A stretch of DNA of 64,000 nt from Ilex aquifolium (Eukaryota; Streptophyta; Magnoliopsida; Aquifoliales; Aquifoliaceae). Of this stretch, positions 25,401 through 33,794 are shown one piece after another. The stretch is taken from the NCBI GenBank assembly GCA_951799425.1, contig OX637410.1:1550001-1614000 (forward strand), given 5' to 3'. The notes below the pieces were generated by a model, which saw only the letters and a list, made by a program, of their open reading frames with translations, did no database searches and was not told the origin of the DNA. The translations under genes were made by a program, and so were the position numbers. The stretch's first letter is position 1; each line of letters opens with the position of its first letter.

Positions 25401-28400
25401 AGGTATTTAGGTCATTACATTTATCCTAAACATGAAGGTGCATACGGAGGTTGAATGATGTAATTTTAATGTTTGATATCCTCCCTTCAATTACGCTTTC
25501 AGATCTTGAACTTGATATCATCATGACCTTGAAAATAGTTGAGATTTTACAATTGATTCCAGGAAATTAGCCAATTACAAATACATGATCTAAGTTATCT
25601 AACACAAACCATATGCAGTGGAAGAGAAGAAAAACACAATGGGAGCAACACCACCTCACTGGGCAGAATCAACAAGCTCGCAAAGCACAAATCAGCAAAT
25701 CAAGTAAATCAGCAGCCTAGTATTTTAGGGGAAGAGCCCATCACCACATTGGCTAGAAATACTAAATCACATCAGTTCAACAGCTTACATGGAGAGAAGC
25801 ACAAATCAGTTCAAGAGTCTTCAAATTCTTCAATCAAGGACCAGATCAACAATATGAAATCACGTCCTTTACATAGAAACCATGCAGAATTCAATAGAAC
25901 AAGGCAAAAATTTAAACAAGAACAATGGATAACATATAACCCATTGCCCAGCCTTGAAGATTGGAGAAGCAAAACAACAAGTATGTGAAAAAAATCTACA
26001 GCGAGGCATAAAGATAGCAGCAATACAATAGCAGGTTGCAAAATCAAGTCAAAATCACCCTAAACCTCATCACCAGTTCACCAAACAAGGCAGCCCAGTC
26101 ACCAAAACCACCAAAGTACATAACAGGTTAGCCAAAAAAAGAGCAATGTAGCAGTAGTGTGCAGAATCAGCTAGAAAAGCATCATTGGTGGGCAGAAACC
26201 AAATTGCTGACTCACCAAAACCACCATAACCTCATCACACATCAACCCAGGTGCCTTGAATCACCTAACTGAGTACACAAGCCCCTTAATCGCACCCTAT
26301 AACACTGATTTGAAGCAATAGAATCGAAGGAAAATCAAGAGAAGACCAGATCAAAAAGTTGAGACCCGATATTTTGAAAAACATTCAAAAAATAAAAACC
26401 CTATTAGATGATCTCTAAATCAAAAACCTGTATAGCTCTTGTCAAGTTCCTGCCCGATCCCTGTGATCTCGTACTTGGCCTTCCCCCTGTCTTTCTCTTC
26501 GTCTCGGGATAGAGCCTTTCACTAAAGGGAAGGTTCCCGAGCTTTGCCAAAAAAAACCTGGAAGTAGCACTGCTTTGGCAATTGGCACGCCGTTGGACGT
26601 CAATCTCAAACTAAGGCCGGGGCCAGACATTGCGTATGTCGTGAGTGCGGTTCGGTTAGTAACACGCACTGATACCATGTAAACTTTGATTACATAATAG
26701 GCAAGGAGAAAAAAGAGAAGAAATATAGAGAGAATACTATTATGGCTAATAGTTTGCTTACAACATCATAATAAAAGGTGCAAAGTGAAACCCTGTTATA
26801 GTAGGGCACAGCGACACAAAAAAATGACTAAACTTTCCCTAATAGTAAAAAGCTCTTAACAATAACAAATTAATTTCCAATGGCATAATAGGTTTCTCGT
26901 ACTCTCGGTACCTCAAAAAAAAAAAAAAAAAAAAAAGACAAAGGTCCAATATTCGTCTGGCATATGACTAATACTGGAAACTTAATTGGGGGGGGGGGGG
27001 GGGGGTAAAGCGTTCTCTCCCACACATGTCATCATTACGTTCGTCACATCCTCATCATCTTTTTTGTCGTATACTGTATGTTGTTCATGTTGTGAGTGCA
27101 GCTTTGTCAGAAAGGAATTAAGGTGACAGTTGTATGTCCAGGCCCAATAAAAACTTCAAATGATCACGAAACAAGCACCTCAGGACAAAAGGGCTCTGCA
27201 GAGGTAATTTCTTAAAATCATTCAATATATGGATGTTCAAATGGAATGGTGATTATGATCTCAACTCTTCTTACTAAAATGTGCTTTTCCCTTGCAACTC
27301 CTCGTAAATATATGTTAAAATTTTGGCTCACATAAGATAGTACATTCTGGTGTTATTTGGTTGCTAGACTTTTGTGTGTTGGGATAGTCCTCATTCCTAA
27401 TACAGTAGCCCACCCTTCATAAGCGATTCTAGTATGGGGGAGGTGGGAAGGGCAAATTTTAATCTTGGTATAAGGGATAAATAGTAGCAAGACTCAGTGA
27501 ACATAACCAGATGCGGGAGTGGACCGAATAAATTTTACTTCTCATGCTCCTAATCTCACATGTGACTAAAAGGTAGTGATGGGGAACGAGGAGGAGTTTT
27601 ATGAATTTTATTGCCATGACTCTCCAGAGGAGATTTGTTCTCAACTAGGGAGAAATAATGGGGATCAAGGAGTTGATGACTTTCACAGCACATTTCTTGG
27701 CGTATAAGATAATATCCCAGTTTTTTAGATGTCTAGGTGAATGATTGATGTTGTTACTAGCTACTATTGTTGAAAGACATTTAGTTATGATGGATCAGTA
27801 CGTATACGACATGTTGCATTCATATGTTCCCTTTCTTGGCTTCTAGAAGCGTGTTTCTTCGGAGAGGTGTGCGCAGCTGACAATAATTGCTGCAAGCCAT
27901 GGCCTAAAGGAAGTTTGGATATCGTATCAGGTATACTCATTGAGATAGGAAACATTCTTTTAAGATTATGTTTATTGAAAATTATATGCAAATATTGGCA
28001 TTAGATTTCTGCACTGAGACAATTGTTGGATGAGGTTTTTTATCCTCCCCCACCCCCAAAAAAAAAAAAACAATTGTTGGTTAAGGTTTCAATGATGGCA
28101 AGATACATGACGGTGGGACATTGTGGTACATAAAAAACTTTCTAGATTTTCCTATCACTAGATGAATTGCATTTTCTCCTGCTGAAGTTTATGGAAATAA
28201 TCTAGTCCTGTTTTCCCCCTTGTGGGGGACAAGTTAGTCTTGGCCTGTCCTGGAGTGCAATTATTTAATGTTTTCTTGCCAACTTATTGCATTACAATGA
28301 ATAGTTATCTGCTTACAGGTTTTTACTGGACTCAGGTTTTTTCTTTACACTAAAATTTGTGTAATTATCAGGACATTAAAGCATGGTTGGCATTTTAGAA

Positions 28401-30548
28401 CTTGTACTACTATCTTCATTCATTCGACTATAAAGAAAAGCTTAATGCTCTTCCCAGATATTGGCTAGATTTACAATCGCCAAACAACAGGATGATAATT
28501 CATGTTAACTGACCACAATGAACTGGGTCTCACACCTAATAAACAGAAAGAATAACTAATGGTGCTTTGATATGCATCCGAAGTTTGAAAACTAACTTTT
28601 GTATTATTTCTCATGATATTTGAAAATGCTTCACATTGCCTTATCAGTTTTACCAAAATCATCCTTGGATTTTTACGTTGATCTTCATTACTCAGGAAAT
28701 CAAGGGAAAGTGCTATTTTTCTAATCATAGGCATCCGACATAATTGACCTGATCTTAGTTCTGGTTCAAAGTTTGATTATGGTGGGGTTTGGTTAAAGTC
28801 GTGGTCGGATAGGTGTAAAGAACTGTTTTGGGTTGAAATGCTTGTATTTGTTTCATGGCCCATTTATGTATTGACGGCTTCTAATACTTTTATAGTCCTT
28901 GGTGATGATATAAAACAAATCAAAGTTGAGCTCTTCTCTCTCTCTTGTCATTCCTTATCTCTATAATCTGGCATGATATCTCTTCTCGCATGGAATTACC
29001 ATGAATCTTATCTTTCAATGAGGTGACAGTTTTGGAACCCATTTCTTTGACTCCCGTATCTGGTCGGGTTGGTAAGTCCGTTTCTTGTAAGTCCTTCCTT
29101 TCTACATTCTCCAAGCTCTAATTTGCATGTCAACTTTACATTGAAGCGTGTTTCCATTATAGCCCGTTGAAATTTGTTTGCATTTTAGAGTTGTATTTCT
29201 GATCATTGATTCTTAGAATTCCTCCCAAGAAAAACCTTGATCTCGATTGTGGCCTTCAGGAAGTTGAAGGCTTCCATTATTGCTTCACGGCTTCAGTGAT
29301 ATTGGAATTACTATACTTTTCTCTATCAACGTATGCCAAGTGTACCAAATTATCTAGTTCTCCATTTACAGATGGTCCACCCTGTATTTTATTTTTTCCA
29401 TGGAGCTACGAAGATTAGCAGGCAGCCCGCTGGATAAATTGGGCTTGTTTCAACAATAGCGTCTCTCAACTGAGTACTTTGAACTATCCCAAATGCCTAT
29501 CGTTCTTGGGTTTCACAATTAAAAACTACTGTAGTTCTGAAGACAATTTATTCGGGCTATGCTCTTGCAGATTTGAGTTAGAGTGTCAGTAACATCTCTA
29601 TGGGCTTTGGTTTTCATGACTGCCTCTCTGATATAGTGAGGATCAGATTGCAGCAACCTCCAAAAATCCAAGATATCAATCATGTGAACTAAACCTCTCA
29701 ACAGGAGCTGGGATGGTGGTCCAACCAGTAGTATATGCTCCATGCCCTTGTATCATGATGTAAAATAGATGGGCATATCCAGGTTTTGGAGCGAGTCTCA
29801 TCGAAGACTTTCGAGTATGACCCTTTGTGGTATTGCATTAGGCTGATGGATCACCCTGTAATGAACTGCTGAAGTTCGACAGTGGTTTCAATCACCTGTG
29901 GAGCCTCACCCTTGCGTCTTTCTTTTTCAATGATATAAGTGGTTGAATGAGTTTTATTTTTCTATTCTCATCTATATCATGTACTAGTTTGGAATTACAA
30001 TTTTAATTTTTGGTTATTCTTGCAGCCTGTGCTTGCTGTTATGTACTTAGTACAGTACATGCCGGCCATAGGATATTGGCTCTTGGACAAGGTAACCATC
30101 TAATACCTCTTAAGGCAGTCATCAATGGAACATTTATGTATGCCACCATGCGGATTAGGGTGGCATCTCAGTTCCTTATAATTGCCCCTAAATGGGGTGG
30201 CAACAAACTAAATATGACTCTGTACAACTATCATTAGCCTTGGTGTGTGGACGAATGGCATCTTAGTTACTTATGTCTACCAACTAATTAAATATGATTC
30301 TGTGCACAACTACCATGTACCTTGGTGTGTGAACGAAAGTCTCTGTAGTATTCTAAGTGTTCTCTTGGCCTGTTGATGAATTTAAGTAAGGCGAGAGAAT
30401 GTTTGAACTTTTCCGCTGCTTTTACCTCTAATTTCCTTTTCTTTGATGTGAATGGCTCTAGATTGGGGGGAAACGAGTGGAAGCAGCTGCACAGAAGGGC
30501 AACACATACTCATTGAGCTTACTGTTTGGGAAAAAGAAAGTACAGTGA
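7374..30548 (+). CDS. Short-chain dehydrogenase/reductase (DHRS7-like), 3' six exons
   Basis: Classical SDR, an NAD(P)(H)-dependent oxidoreductase; the substrate is not known from the sequence. Coding exons: 7374-7466, 9234-9332, 27102-27203, 27847-27930, 30026-30091 and 30462-30548, all joined at phase 0 with AG/GT borders, 176 codons plus TGA. Exon 1 here carries [13 protein letters not shown] and GHFVV. Exon 2 carries SSAAGK and the catalytic YSASK (Tyr-x3-Lys). Exon 3 carries [12 protein letters not shown], the SDR PGPIxT motif. Exons 4-6 ([47 protein letters not shown]) match the DHRS7-like plant family represented by Arabidopsis At3g03330 (recalled, not searched). The family is about 330 residues, so the N-terminal half with the TGxxxGIG cofactor loop is missing and should lie left of the window behind another TE-filled intron. 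The frames are intact, so the gene may be functional. The 17.8-kb intron 9333-27101 holds at least six element insertions. Confidence 0.88.
8126..8238. mobile_element. Small MITE-like inverted-repeat element in the SDR intron
   Basis: The 19-base ends GTGTTACAATGTGGCCCTT (8126-8144) and AAGGGCTACATTGCAACAC (8220-8238) are reverse complements with two mismatches. A direct repeat AGTGCAATGTGGAAAATTTA lies on both sides (about 8047 and 8251). TSD and superfamily are not clear. Confidence 0.5.
9234..9332 (+). CDS. SDR exon with catalytic YxxxK
   Basis: 99 nt, acceptor ATGCAG and donor GTAAAC. It encodes [20 protein letters not shown] followed by [13 protein letters not shown]. Contains the active-site Ser region (SSAAGK) and Tyr-Ser-Ala-Ser-Lys. 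The ATG here is internal, not a start codon. Confidence 0.92.
9498..9642 (-). repeat. 3' LTR of the copia fossil
   Basis: TGTTGATTCTTATC ... TACTCTAACA, 145 bp, followed by TCCCCCCTCAAACTC, the polypurine tract on the minus strand. Confidence 0.92.
9656..12534 (-). pseudogene. copia pol region: integrase, RT, RNase H (fossil)
   Basis: Right to left: a GAG-pre-integrase zinc-binding motif (WHSRLGH...CSGCKLAK, about 12340-12470); integrase core fragments ([20 protein letters not shown]) at about 11900-12100; the RT domain at about 10600-11150 with [20 protein letters not shown], the [10 protein letters not shown] block and [10 protein letters not shown]; then RNase H ([26 protein letters not shown]) at 9656-10519. 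It is the enzymatic part of a copia polyprotein, broken in places and not expected to be functional. Confidence 0.9.
12551..14068 (-). pseudogene. copia gag and protease region (fossil)
   Basis: Minus strand: N-terminal gag with [14 protein letters not shown] and [17 protein letters not shown] (UBN2-type gag), a CCHC-type knuckle region ([13 protein letters not shown], about 13090-13130) and the protease active-site segment [11 protein letters not shown] (about 12810-12850). These show the expected gag-protease order upstream of pol. Broken. Confidence 0.88.
14069..14697 (-). other. Untranslated leader of the copia fossil
   Basis: Between the primer site and gag lies A/C-rich (plus strand) low-complexity sequence with many CAGCC and AACCAG motifs. 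ORFs crossing it are composition artefacts. It is the 5' leader of the element. Confidence 0.6.
14698..14710 (-). other. Primer binding site (initiator tRNA-Met)
   Basis: The minus strand reads TGGTATCAGAGCC, complementary to the 3' end of plant initiator tRNA-Met, the common primer of copia elements. Confidence 0.9.
14711..14855 (-). repeat. 5' LTR of the copia fossil
   Basis: TGTTGATGTTTATT ... TACTCTAACA, 145 bp, directly abutting the primer binding site at 14698-14710. Confidence 0.92.
14856..15419. other. Intron sequence without recognisable feature
   Basis: No gene, repeat or element end can be assigned. The sequence is ordinary AT-rich intron or badly decayed TE. Confidence 0.4.
15420..16830 (-). 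mobile_element. Older Ty1/copia fragment (RT/RNase H and linker), with nested TRIM-like element
   Basis: Minus-strand matches to copia RNase H and RT with extensive decay: RNase H-like sequence at about 15420-15850, RT-like sequence ([40 protein letters not shown]) at about 16330-16600, then the Ser/Pro-rich linker near 16650-16800. It resembles the copia at 9498-14855 in the same segments (compare [18 protein letters not shown]) but is more degraded. No LTR, gag, protease or integrase was found, so this is a partial old copy. It abuts the 3' end of the next copia fossil at about 16830. Confidence 0.75.
16020..16226 (+). mobile_element. TRIM-like miniature LTR element
   Basis: The right repeat (16155-16226) starts TGTTGAAGTATAACTACTTA and ends GATGGTTGTTTAACA. 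The same 3' end (GGAGTAGTTGTTTAACA) precedes base 16050, where a primer-site-like TGGTATCAGAG begins. A purine-rich tract (GTGAGGGGGTG) precedes the right repeat. This order (partial LTR, primer site, about 100 bases, polypurine tract, LTR) is that of a terminal-repeat retrotransposon in miniature, with the left repeat truncated. It sits inside the older copia fragment. Confidence 0.5.
16899..18713. mobile_element. Non-autonomous hAT-like element, 8-bp TSD gttgaagg
   Basis: Both ends share a perfect inverted repeat of at least 24 bases beginning CAAGGATCGAAGTTTCGTTT. The flanking direct repeat gttgaagg (16891-16898 and 18714-18721) has the 8 bases typical of hAT. Subterminal regions are full of GAAACG/CGTTTC motifs, like hAT transposase-binding repeats. 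No transposase ORF is present. The interior carries a UTR/first-exon-like segment (about 17250-17540, CT-rich, with a GTATGT donor-like site near 17391) and an AT-rich tandem array (17571-18240). Confidence 0.82.
17571..18240. repeat. AT-rich tandem array, unit about 109 bp
   Basis: Units begin GTTATAACTATGACTAATTA at 17920, 18029 and 18138 (period 109), with a related unit at 17571 and diverged intermediate copies. Each holds a ladder of AATACC/ATTATAATTA motifs. Confidence 0.8.
18722..20300 (-). pseudogene. copia RT and RNase H region (fossil)
   Basis: RT motifs at 19824-20297 ([40 protein letters not shown]) and RNase H at 18730-19455 ([54 protein letters not shown]). Clear homology, several breaks, no function expected. 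Confidence 0.87.
20477..20512. repeat. Perfect 15-bp inverted repeat with 6-base loop
   Basis: ACAATAGGCAACAGG, loop AGCTCC, then CCTGTTGCCTATTGT. It is flanked by a direct repeat AGAACCACATT (20461 and about 20517), as expected of a template-switch or snap-back event. It lies inside the copia fossil. Confidence 0.85.
20600..22910 (-). pseudogene. copia gag, protease and integrase region (fossil)
   Basis: gag ([40 protein letters not shown]) at 22160-22910; a CCHC-knuckle region near 22020-22070; protease segment [14 protein letters not shown] at about 21740-21800; pre-integrase [15 protein letters not shown] and integrase fragments ([21 protein letters not shown]) at 20980-21430. Gene order is that of Ty1/copia. 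Confidence 0.83.
22911..23692 (-). other. Leader region of the copia fossil
   Basis: Between gag and the primer site. Contains iterated short CAGGCCAAATCGAGCAC-type motifs (about 23030-23190) and A/C-rich low-complexity sequence. No credible ORF. Confidence 0.5.
23930..25215 (+). pseudogene. Endogenous pararetrovirus (Caulimoviridae) fragment: protease, RT, RNase H
   Basis: The + strand has the caulimovirid aspartic protease flank ([24 protein letters not shown], about 23980-24070), then the reverse transcriptase ([10 protein letters not shown] at about 24500, [20 protein letters not shown] at about 24710, DDILVFS near 24800) and the RNase H junction ([15 protein letters not shown], about 24920-24980). 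Order and motifs fit Caulimoviridae; the genus is undetermined. No movement protein, coat protein or integrase is present. It is a partial, multiply broken fossil in the SDR intron. The right border meets an LTR-like segment at about 25225. Confidence 0.85.
25225..25615 (-). mobile_element. Truncated copia (SIRE-like) LTR fragment, inverted copy of 4.05-4.43 kb
   Basis: Read on the minus strand, this segment aligns along its length with 4049-4430: shared blocks include TCATGATG.TATCAAGTT, CACTCCGTATG-like, TTAGGATGAAAAT and GAGCAACACCCTTTAGT. It is a U3 fragment of the same LTR family, truncated at both ends and directly adjoining the pararetrovirus fragment. Confidence 0.7.
25620..26861 (-). 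mobile_element. 5' end of a Ty1/copia element (leader plus LTR)
   Basis: The LTR-like segment 26678-26861 (TGTAAACTTTG ... GCTCTTAACA, 184 bp) directly follows a primer-site-like TGGTATCAGTGC on the minus strand (26666-26677). To the left is CAGCA/ATCA-rich leader sequence resembling the leader of the copia at 14069-14697. No gag or pol was recognised, so only the 5' end remains. Confidence 0.6.
26915..27005 (+). repeat. Poly(A) run and 18-base poly(G) run
   Basis: An A run of about 22 (26915-26936) and, 50 bases later, 18 consecutive G (26988-27005). Both lie about 100-190 bases upstream of the SDR exon at 27102. Confidence 0.9.
27102..27203 (+). CDS. SDR exon with PGPIxT motif
   Basis: 102 nt, acceptor GTGCAG and donor GTAATT. 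It encodes [20 protein letters not shown] and a Ser/Thr-rich tail ending KGSAE. Confidence 0.9.
27847..27930 (+). CDS. SDR exon ([11 protein letters not shown])
   Basis: 84 nt, acceptor TTCTAG and donor GTATAC. It encodes [20 protein letters not shown] then KEVWISYQ, the substrate-binding-side C-terminal helices. Confidence 0.9.
27931..30025 (+). other. SDR intron, no TE recognised
   Basis: 2.1 kb between exons 27847-27930 and 30026-30091. ORFs here are random. No LTR, TIR or coding similarity was seen. Confidence 0.6.
30026..30091 (+). CDS. SDR exon (hydrophobic C-terminal segment)
   Basis: 66 nt, acceptor TTGCAG and donor GTAACC. It encodes [20 protein letters not shown] plus DK, a hydrophobic segment typical of this membrane-associated SDR group. 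Confidence 0.9.
30462..30548 (+). CDS. SDR terminal exon with stop codon
   Basis: 87 nt from acceptor CTCTAG to TGA at 30546-30548. It encodes [20 protein letters not shown] then LFGKKKVQ. The lysine-rich end near the C terminus (KKKVQ) is compatible with a membrane-retention-like tail. Confidence 0.88.
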   Translation: MGGKRVEAAAQKGNTYSLSLLFGKKKVQ

Positions 30549-30760
30549 ATTTTTTGTGATTGAAAAAATAACCAAAACGTTGGAAAATATATGCTGGCTC
30601 TATAGGATTGGGGTGCCTTACCCCGTCATAGGCAGAGACACAAGAAGTTCCAATTTGAAAACATCATCTGAATCAGTACTCTCTCTCTCTCTCAGACACA
30701 TTTTGAGGAGATTTGTTGATATGGCTTGTTAATAAATGAAAGGCTGTTTATATATACGAG
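30549..30760 (+). other. SDR 3' UTR with polyadenylation signal
   Basis: Follows the TGA stop. Contains a CT repeat (about 30680-30695) and AATAAA at 30731-30736, a likely polyadenylation signal about 185 bases after the stop codon. Confidence 0.5.
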
Positions 30761-31011
30761 TGAAATGTTAGATATTTGATCAAGGACCGTTTACTTTAAT
30801 GTTGCTGCTTTGTACATGTTCCTGGATTAACTCTGCGGATCTACAATAGATTTTCTCATCTTTCTTCAAAAGAATGTTGAACTTTGCTTGTGAAATGATG
30901 TGAATCAGTATTTTTCTTGTCATTTCGATGGTAGATCGTGCACGTATGAACCATCATCTTATGAATTCGGATCTAAAACATGTAAAAGAAAAGTATATTT
31001 CTATTAAAAAA

Positions 31012-31342
31012 TAGGGTAAAAATAAAAAATTGATCCTTGAATTTTGCTTTCGGTCTCAATTTGATCCATAAACTTTCAAATGTCTTGCTTTAGTTTCTCA
31101 ATCATGAATTTTGTTTCAATCAAGTCATTTTGTCTATTTTTACCGTTAGATCAAATAGAGACTAGTTCGATCTGATCTATATCTATTGTTAGATCATATG
31201 TTTTCATTTAATCTAACAACGAAAATTAATGAAATGACTTAATTGAGACGAAATTGCTAGTTGAAGAACTAGATTAGAATAATTGAAAGTTCAGGGACCA
31301 AATTGAAACCAAAGTCAAAGATTAATTAAGAAATTTACCCTA
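31012..31342. mobile_element. Fold-back MITE with about 140-bp inverted arms
   Basis: The left arm starts TAGGGTAAA and the right arm ends TTTACCCTA. The arms align as reverse complements for most of their length (left: CTCAATTTGATCCATAAACT; right, reversed: TTCAATTTGGTCCCTGAACT). A short spacer lies near 31160-31200. Flanks are A-rich so the TSD is ambiguous. It lies just downstream of the SDR gene. Confidence 0.75.
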
Positions 31343-31754
31343 AAAAATATGTAAATCTGTGTGTGGGAATTGTACAAACCTGTGTATGCTTTTCCAGTCC
31401 ATAAATTAAATAGGAAAATTTGGAGGTCGATCTCCTTTTATGGATTTATTCGGTGATAAGTCCACTATAATCTCTATTATCCAAAATATTCATAGTAGTT
31501 ATGTTTAATTAAAAAAAATTGAAAAGTAACCATTCTTAAATTTTAGGAGTTTGACTAATATTAAAATTCTCTTTCTCTCATATTTATCTATATCCAATTG
31601 TTCTTTGAATTTGAATTTCAAATTTATGTAAAAAAAATTATTGGTATATCTTCATTGATACTGAATTAAGGGATAATAATTCCTAAGTTGGGAAACTAAT
31701 TTAAAATTGCTTTTAAGGAAGGATATTTTGAAGTTTAAAAAAAATATTGAACTT
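31343..31754. other. AT-rich intergenic sequence
   Basis: No gene or element recognised. Ends in the TSD aactt (31750-31754) of the next element. Confidence 0.5.
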
Positions 31755-32638
31755 TGATGAGCCCGAAATTAATTGGGTCAAGCCCAATAAAAATAAACCA
31801 AGAAAGCCCAAAGAAGAGCCCAATCAGAGTTGGGTCAACCCATCGGGAGAAAATCCAAAAGGAACTAAAGAAGTCAACACCCAAAGCTCCAAGGGAACCA
31901 AGAGGCATCTCAAGGATCCCAAGGGGGTGGGCGCCGCCCAAGGGTACCCAAGGGGGGTGCCGCCCATGTTGGTCTCCAAATGGGCGCCGCCCACGGCCTC
32001 CCTCCTTGGTCCTCTCCTCCCCTCTTTGCTCCTCTTCACCTTAATACTTCAATCCAAGTCCAAGTCCAAGTCACACCAACTCAAGACAAGTCCGAGCTCA
32101 AGACGAGGATCAAGCTCAATCCAGCTGGGAGTCCTCCTCCGAAGGAATAGGGGCACGAGGGAGAAAACATCGGGACACGGAGATCTATTCCTACCATGAT
32201 TGTACTTACCAAAAGAGTGGAAGACATCTTCCTCACGTCACCGTCTCACCGCCTTGGTGAACCTATATAATGTAAGCCCCTCTCCACATGGAGGGGCATG
32301 TTCATCACCTCCTTGAGACCTCTATACCTTGAGCTCTCTACACACACTACACCTCTCTCCACCGAGAGCTTTGTCTCTCTACACCAAGTCTCTCTCCCTC
32401 AATGCGCTGTAACTCTCCGGAGTACCATTATTCATCAATAAAGAACACCAGGCCACCGCTGCCGTTCCCGAGAGTGGACGTAGGTCAACCGGACTGAACC
32501 ACTATAAATCTCTGTGTTGATCTATTATTTACTGCTTTGCCATTGATTGTCATTGATTGCTTATTAATTGCTTATTAATCACACTCGTACACATTCTTGA
32601 CTGTTGATCTTGCACGAAGACCGATTTGTGCATCATCA
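31755..32638 (+). repeat. 5' LTR of the Tat-like element
   Basis: 884 bp. TATA box TATATAA at 32264-32270, AATAAA at about 32437, end CATCATCA directly before the primer site. Confidence 0.9.
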
Positions 32639-32640
32639 GT

Positions 32641-32660
32641 TTGGCGCCGTCTGTGGGAAC
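32641..32660 (+). other. Primer binding site
   Basis: TTGGCGCCGTCTGTGGGAAC right after the 5' LTR. TGGCGCCGTCTGTGGG is the form common in Tat-type plant elements, probably primed by a tRNA-Arg (tRNA identity recalled, not checked). Confidence 0.7.
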
Positions 32661-32687
32661 GACTAGTTTCCTATTCTCTTTCAATCC

Positions 32688-32966
32688 ATGACAATCACTA
32701 TCCGATCAATGAATCAACAACCGGGGGACAACAACCCAGCACACCGAGAGGAGGCTCCGCTACGGCGACCCCCGTCGTCTGGCAACAGCTCCTACAGACC
32801 ATGTAATTGCTCCAAGGAGGCGTCACCTCACCCTGTGGGAAGAGCCCCACTCACCCCAACAGGAGAGGAGCAACAACTTGATCACTCAGAGCACCAAGCA
32901 GCACCCCGCCATGGAGGCCTTGCCAGAGCGCCCCAAGGCCACACCAGGGTGCGCCTCGCCCAGTAG
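32688..32966 (+). pseudogene. Possible gag N-terminal remnant of the Tat-like element
   Basis: A 92-codon frame just downstream of the primer site, Pro/Arg/Gln-rich (MNQQPGDNNPAHREE...), in the place where gag would begin. No diagnostic gag motif, so the call rests on position only. Confidence 0.25.
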
Positions 32967-33230
32967 TCCCTTGCGTGTAGGGAACTCACGTGTTCCCCCT
33001 CCTCATGTACCTGCGTAGGAGGACGAGAGAGAATGCCAATGACTCTCATCTATCCTTTATCGTTTTAGATTATTTATTCTGTTATTTATTATTTTATGAA
33101 ATAACTTTCTGCGAAGATTATCGTGTCCAGAATTGTTGTGCTTTCCTAAAATTTACAGACAACTTACAAAAGTCTGAACATGATCTAACAACAAGGTAGA
33201 CAAAAGGCAACCACCGCCAGGTGACCTCAA

Positions 33231-33790
33231 CAGTAGATGCCGACGAGGGGTCTCAGAGGCGCCCCCCCATGATGCCAACAAGGGGTCTCGCCCTCTCCAC
33301 CTTGGGCGCCTCCCATGATACCGCCCCAGACAAGGGGTCTCACCCTCTCCACCTTGGGCGCCCCCATGATGCCAACGAGGGGTCTCGCCCCCTCTCACTA
33401 GGCACTCAGTAGCAGGCGCCCAATCTCAGGCACCCAGCAGCAGGTGCCCAGCACCAGGCGCCCAGCAATAGGCGCCCTCAGCAGTAGATGCCGACGAGGG
33501 GTCTCAGAGGCGCCCCCCATGATGCCAACAAGGGGTCTCGCCCTCTCCACCTTGGGCGCCTCCCATGATATCGCCCCAGACAAGGGGTCTCACCCTCTCC
33601 ACCTTGGGCGCCCCAATGATGCCAACGAGGGGTCTCGCCCCCTCTCACTAGGCACTCAGCAGCAGACGCCCAATCTCAGGTGCCTAGCACCAGGCGTCCA
33701 ATCTTAGGCGTCCAGCAGCAAGTGCTCCACACCAGGCACCCAGCAGCAGGTGCCCAATCCCAGTCGCCCAGCAGCAGGGGCCCACTAGGC
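33231..33790 (+). repeat. Tandem repeat, period 251 bp, plus AGGCGCCCAGCAGC-type short repeats
   Basis: Two copies begin CAGTAGATGCCGACGAGGGG at 33231 and 33482, each with three GAGGGGTCTCGCCC/CACC blocks. Between and after them run degenerate 14-16-bp repeats of AGGCGCCCAGCAGCAGG to about 33780. Confidence 0.8.
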
Positions 33791-33794
33791 TTCC

